A DNA stretch of 64,000 bases, taken from Spiribacter sp. 1M189. Its GTDB lineage: Bacteria; Pseudomonadota; Gammaproteobacteria; Nitrococcales; Nitrococcaceae. Shown piece after piece: positions 62,647 through 64,000 of this stretch. Both the position numbers and the translations under genes were made by a program. Positions within the stretch are counted from its first letter, which is position 1. Every line of letters starts with the position of its first letter. The notes below the pieces were generated by a model. The model was not told the DNA's origin. It saw only the letters and a list, made by a program, of their open reading frames with translations, and searched no databases. Location of the stretch: the NCBI RefSeq assembly GCF_040838345.1, contig NZ_JBAKFF010000001.1:1240001-1304000 (forward strand). Direction: 5' to 3'.

Positions 62647-62952
62647 ATCGCTCGCTCAGCCGTTCCGATCAGCCTGGCTATGAGCCCAACTCGCACCGGT
62701 GGCGCGATTCCGGCAGAAGGGGTCGCGCCGCCGGCGCCACCATGGAGGTGAGCGATGCTCTGGCCGAGGCGTCGCACACGATCCATCCGCACGGTAACTC
62801 CACACGATGACTCCGTACGCTAATGCCAAGAACGGTGCCGGATGACCATTTGCGTAGCCGGTGGCCTCATCGCGGCCGTGGCGATGTGTGTAAAGCGTGT
62901 GTATCGGGCATGTGCAGCCAGCCGGAGAGCCCTTCACTCATTACCCTGTCAC
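62647..62952. other. 306-nt interval with a GTGTGT-N5-GCGTGT site
   Basis: No convincing gene. At 62883-62902 on the + strand is GATGTGT-GTAAA-GCGTGTGT, close to the 44034 site. A weaker related dyad (CGTGTGG-AGTTA-CCGTGCGG on the minus strand, about 62788-62807) lies upstream. In-frame extensions of the next gene run across this interval, but no SD supports them. Confidence 0.5.
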
Positions 62953-63708
62953 GTGCAGCCTGCCCGACTCACGCGATCTACACGACCTGCACGACCTGCG
63001 CGACCTGCGCGCCACGGCAACATTGGCAGTGTCATGCTCGAGACGCTGATCGCGCTGCCAGTCGTTCTGGTACTCGGTCTATCCGTCGCACAGTGGGCGT
63101 TCATTCACGAGGCGCGGGCGGTGCTCGACCATGCAACCCTCATGGCCGCACGGGCCGGCGCCCTCAACAGCGCCGACATGGGGGCCATGCGCAACGCCTT
63201 CGCACGAGCGATCACGCCCATGGAACTCCCCAGACCGACCACCAGCGCCTTCGAGACCACGTTCATCCGGCAGGCCCTCCCGGACAGCCGGATCAACCTT
63301 GAGCTGCGCCTCCTCAATCCCACGCAGGAGGCGTTCAGCGACCATGCCCGCCGCGATCGGCAGGGCCGTCGCTATCTGCCTTACCGCCGTCTCGACAGGG
63401 CATCGACGCGTCGTGGCCGTCGCAGTGGTCTGAACATCCAGGATGCCACCCTGCTTCGCGTTCAGGCCCGCTTCGGTTACGAGCTCAAGGTGCCCTATGC
63501 CAATGCGTTCATCCTCCAGGCCGTCCGCGCGGCAACCCGCTGGACCAAAACGTATAGCCCCCGCGAGCGCCTGATGCTCGCCAACGGACGACTGCCCATC
63601 GTGACCACCGCCACGGTGCGCATGCAGAGCCGCGCCTACGCCGGCCGGCAATACCCGCGACGCGCCGATCTGCCCCGCATACGCGAAAAACGGCGGCAGA
63701 CGCGCTGA
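62953..63708 (+). CDS. TadE-like membrane protein (start uncertain)
   Basis: At least 225 residues. From about 63019 the sequence GNIGSVMLETLIALPVVLVLGLSVAQWAFIHEARAVLDHATLMAARAG matches the TadE/pseudopilin helix, followed by a basic, soluble C-terminal region (RRDRQGRRYLPYRRLDRAS). Possible starts are GTG 62953 (used here), ATG 62842 or ATG 63034; none has a good SD. A 9-bp triple repeat (ACGACCTGC-type, 62982-63008) codes RPA units just before the helix. No other tad genes are in view. Confidence 0.6.
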   Translation: MQPARLTRSTRPARPARPARHGNIGSVMLETLIALPVVLVLGLSVAQWAFIHEARAVLDHATLMAARAGALNSADMGAMRNAFARAITPMELPRPTTSAFETTFIRQALPDSRINLELRLLNPTQEAFSDHARRDRQGRRYLPYRRLDRASTRRGRRSGLNIQDATLLRVQARFGYELKVPYANAFILQAVRAATRWTKTYSPRERLMLANGRLPIVTTATVRMQSRAYAGRQYPRRADLPRIREKRRQTR

Positions 63709-63762
63709 ACAAGGCGTTAATCCCTGCAGGATTCGGGCCATATCCGGGGTTTTCCCGTTTAC

Positions 63763-63819
63763 TTGACCCCCGTCAACAGGCCGGGCTAGCGTAAAACCCG
63801 ACTGTCACAATTCTGTGAC
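63763..63819 (+). promoter_or_regulatory. Promoter and dyad operator before the TRAP gene
   Basis: TTGACC (63763-63768), an 18-nt spacer, then TAGCGT (63787-63792) resembles a sigma70 promoter. At 63804-63819 is GTCACA-N4-TGTGAC, a perfect 6-bp dyad placed where a repressor would block elongation, and TGCC-AATC-GGCA follows at 63822-63833. The regulator is unknown; a GntR-like protein would suit a TRAP operon. Confidence 0.5.
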
Positions 63820-63884
63820 GGCTGCCAATCGGCAAGTGACCGGCATTCCGCCGTCACCCGACACAGCAACAAGGAGACTTATAC

Positions 63885-64000
63885 ATGAAGTCATCCGCCA
63901 TCTTTACGCGTGCCGCGGCCGGTGCGCTGGCAATGGGCCTGTCCACGGCCGCCTTCGCCGACACCTGGCGATACGCCCACGAGGAGTTCGAGGGCGACGT
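63885..64000 (+). CDS. TRAP transporter substrate-binding protein, DctP type (3' truncated)
   Basis: The window ends after 38 codons. The ATG at 63885 has AAGGAGA upstream. A Sec signal peptide ends TAAFA, and the mature start DTWRYAHEEFEGDV matches DctP-family proteins that feed dicarboxylates or other organic acids to a DctQM permease, presumably encoded beyond the edge. Confidence 0.8.
   Translation, partial: MKSSAIFTRAAAGALAMGLSTAAFADTWRYAHEEFEGD

Overview
The window is a GC-rich, densely packed chromosomal segment of a gammaproteobacterium. Acidic proteins, a class III (PhaE/PhaC) polyhydroxyalkanoate synthase, an ectoine-hydrolase-like protein and the Tol-Pal, Bam and purL-bamC-dapA neighbourhoods suggest a halophile of the Ectothiorhodospiraceae (Spiribacter/Halorhodospira type). 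That placement is inferred from gene content and composition, not from a database match.

Layout. 1-3930: branched-chain amino-acid ABC transporter (livF partial, livH, livM on +; livK convergent on -), with an unusual family of hairpin repeats between livM and livK. 4043-9137: ABC-F ATPase, DUF2007 protein, DUF815 ATPase, msrPQ (msrQ frameshifted) and a Fic remnant. 9208-17033: dapA-bamC-purL on -, divergent from gcvR-bcp-phoH on +. 17064-19729: AI-2E-type permease and BepA-like protease. 19781-25665: polyhydroxyalkanoate block: phaE-phaC-sugar kinase on +, then phaB and the phaA-phaR operon on -, with two intrinsic terminators and candidate PhaR operators. 25711-30143: pabB, yebC-ruvC-ruvA-ruvB. 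30241-35675: tolQRAB-pal-cpoB. 35680-38866: accessory island around tRNA-Lys(TTT) holding a FitAB-type pair, a hipBA remnant, an unrecognised gene and a VapBC pair, each of the three toxin-antitoxin loci having its own dyad operator. 39018-41633: 7TMR-DISM-type histidine kinase and OmpR-family regulator. 41638-45086: LysE exporter, MetY, a small unlisted ORF, Dps-like protein and an SMR transporter. 45242-52175: DUF192, aspS, zinc ribbon, DUF1614, M24 protein, SDR and a Phd/VapC pair. 52285-58100: clpB (sigma32-like promoter), pgeF, rluD, bamD, glnB. 58136-64000: nadE, sucD, sucC, type IV pilin, TadE-like protein and the start of a TRAP substrate-binding protein.

Most of the window is housekeeping: envelope integrity (Tol-Pal, BamC/D, BepA), Holliday-junction processing, purine, NAD and lysine synthesis, nitrogen sensing and carbon storage. 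The least explained signals are non-coding. One is a family of long hairpins whose stems differ in sequence yet stay paired around a shared loop (2407-2662). The other is a 20-bp direct-repeat motif, consensus GTGTGT-N5-GCGTGT, present at eight sites in four intergenic areas (tolA-tolB, metY-dps, M24-SDR, pilin-tadE). Its hexamer-N5-hexamer layout is that of OmpR/PhoP-family binding sites, and an OmpR-family regulator of unknown target lies in the window.
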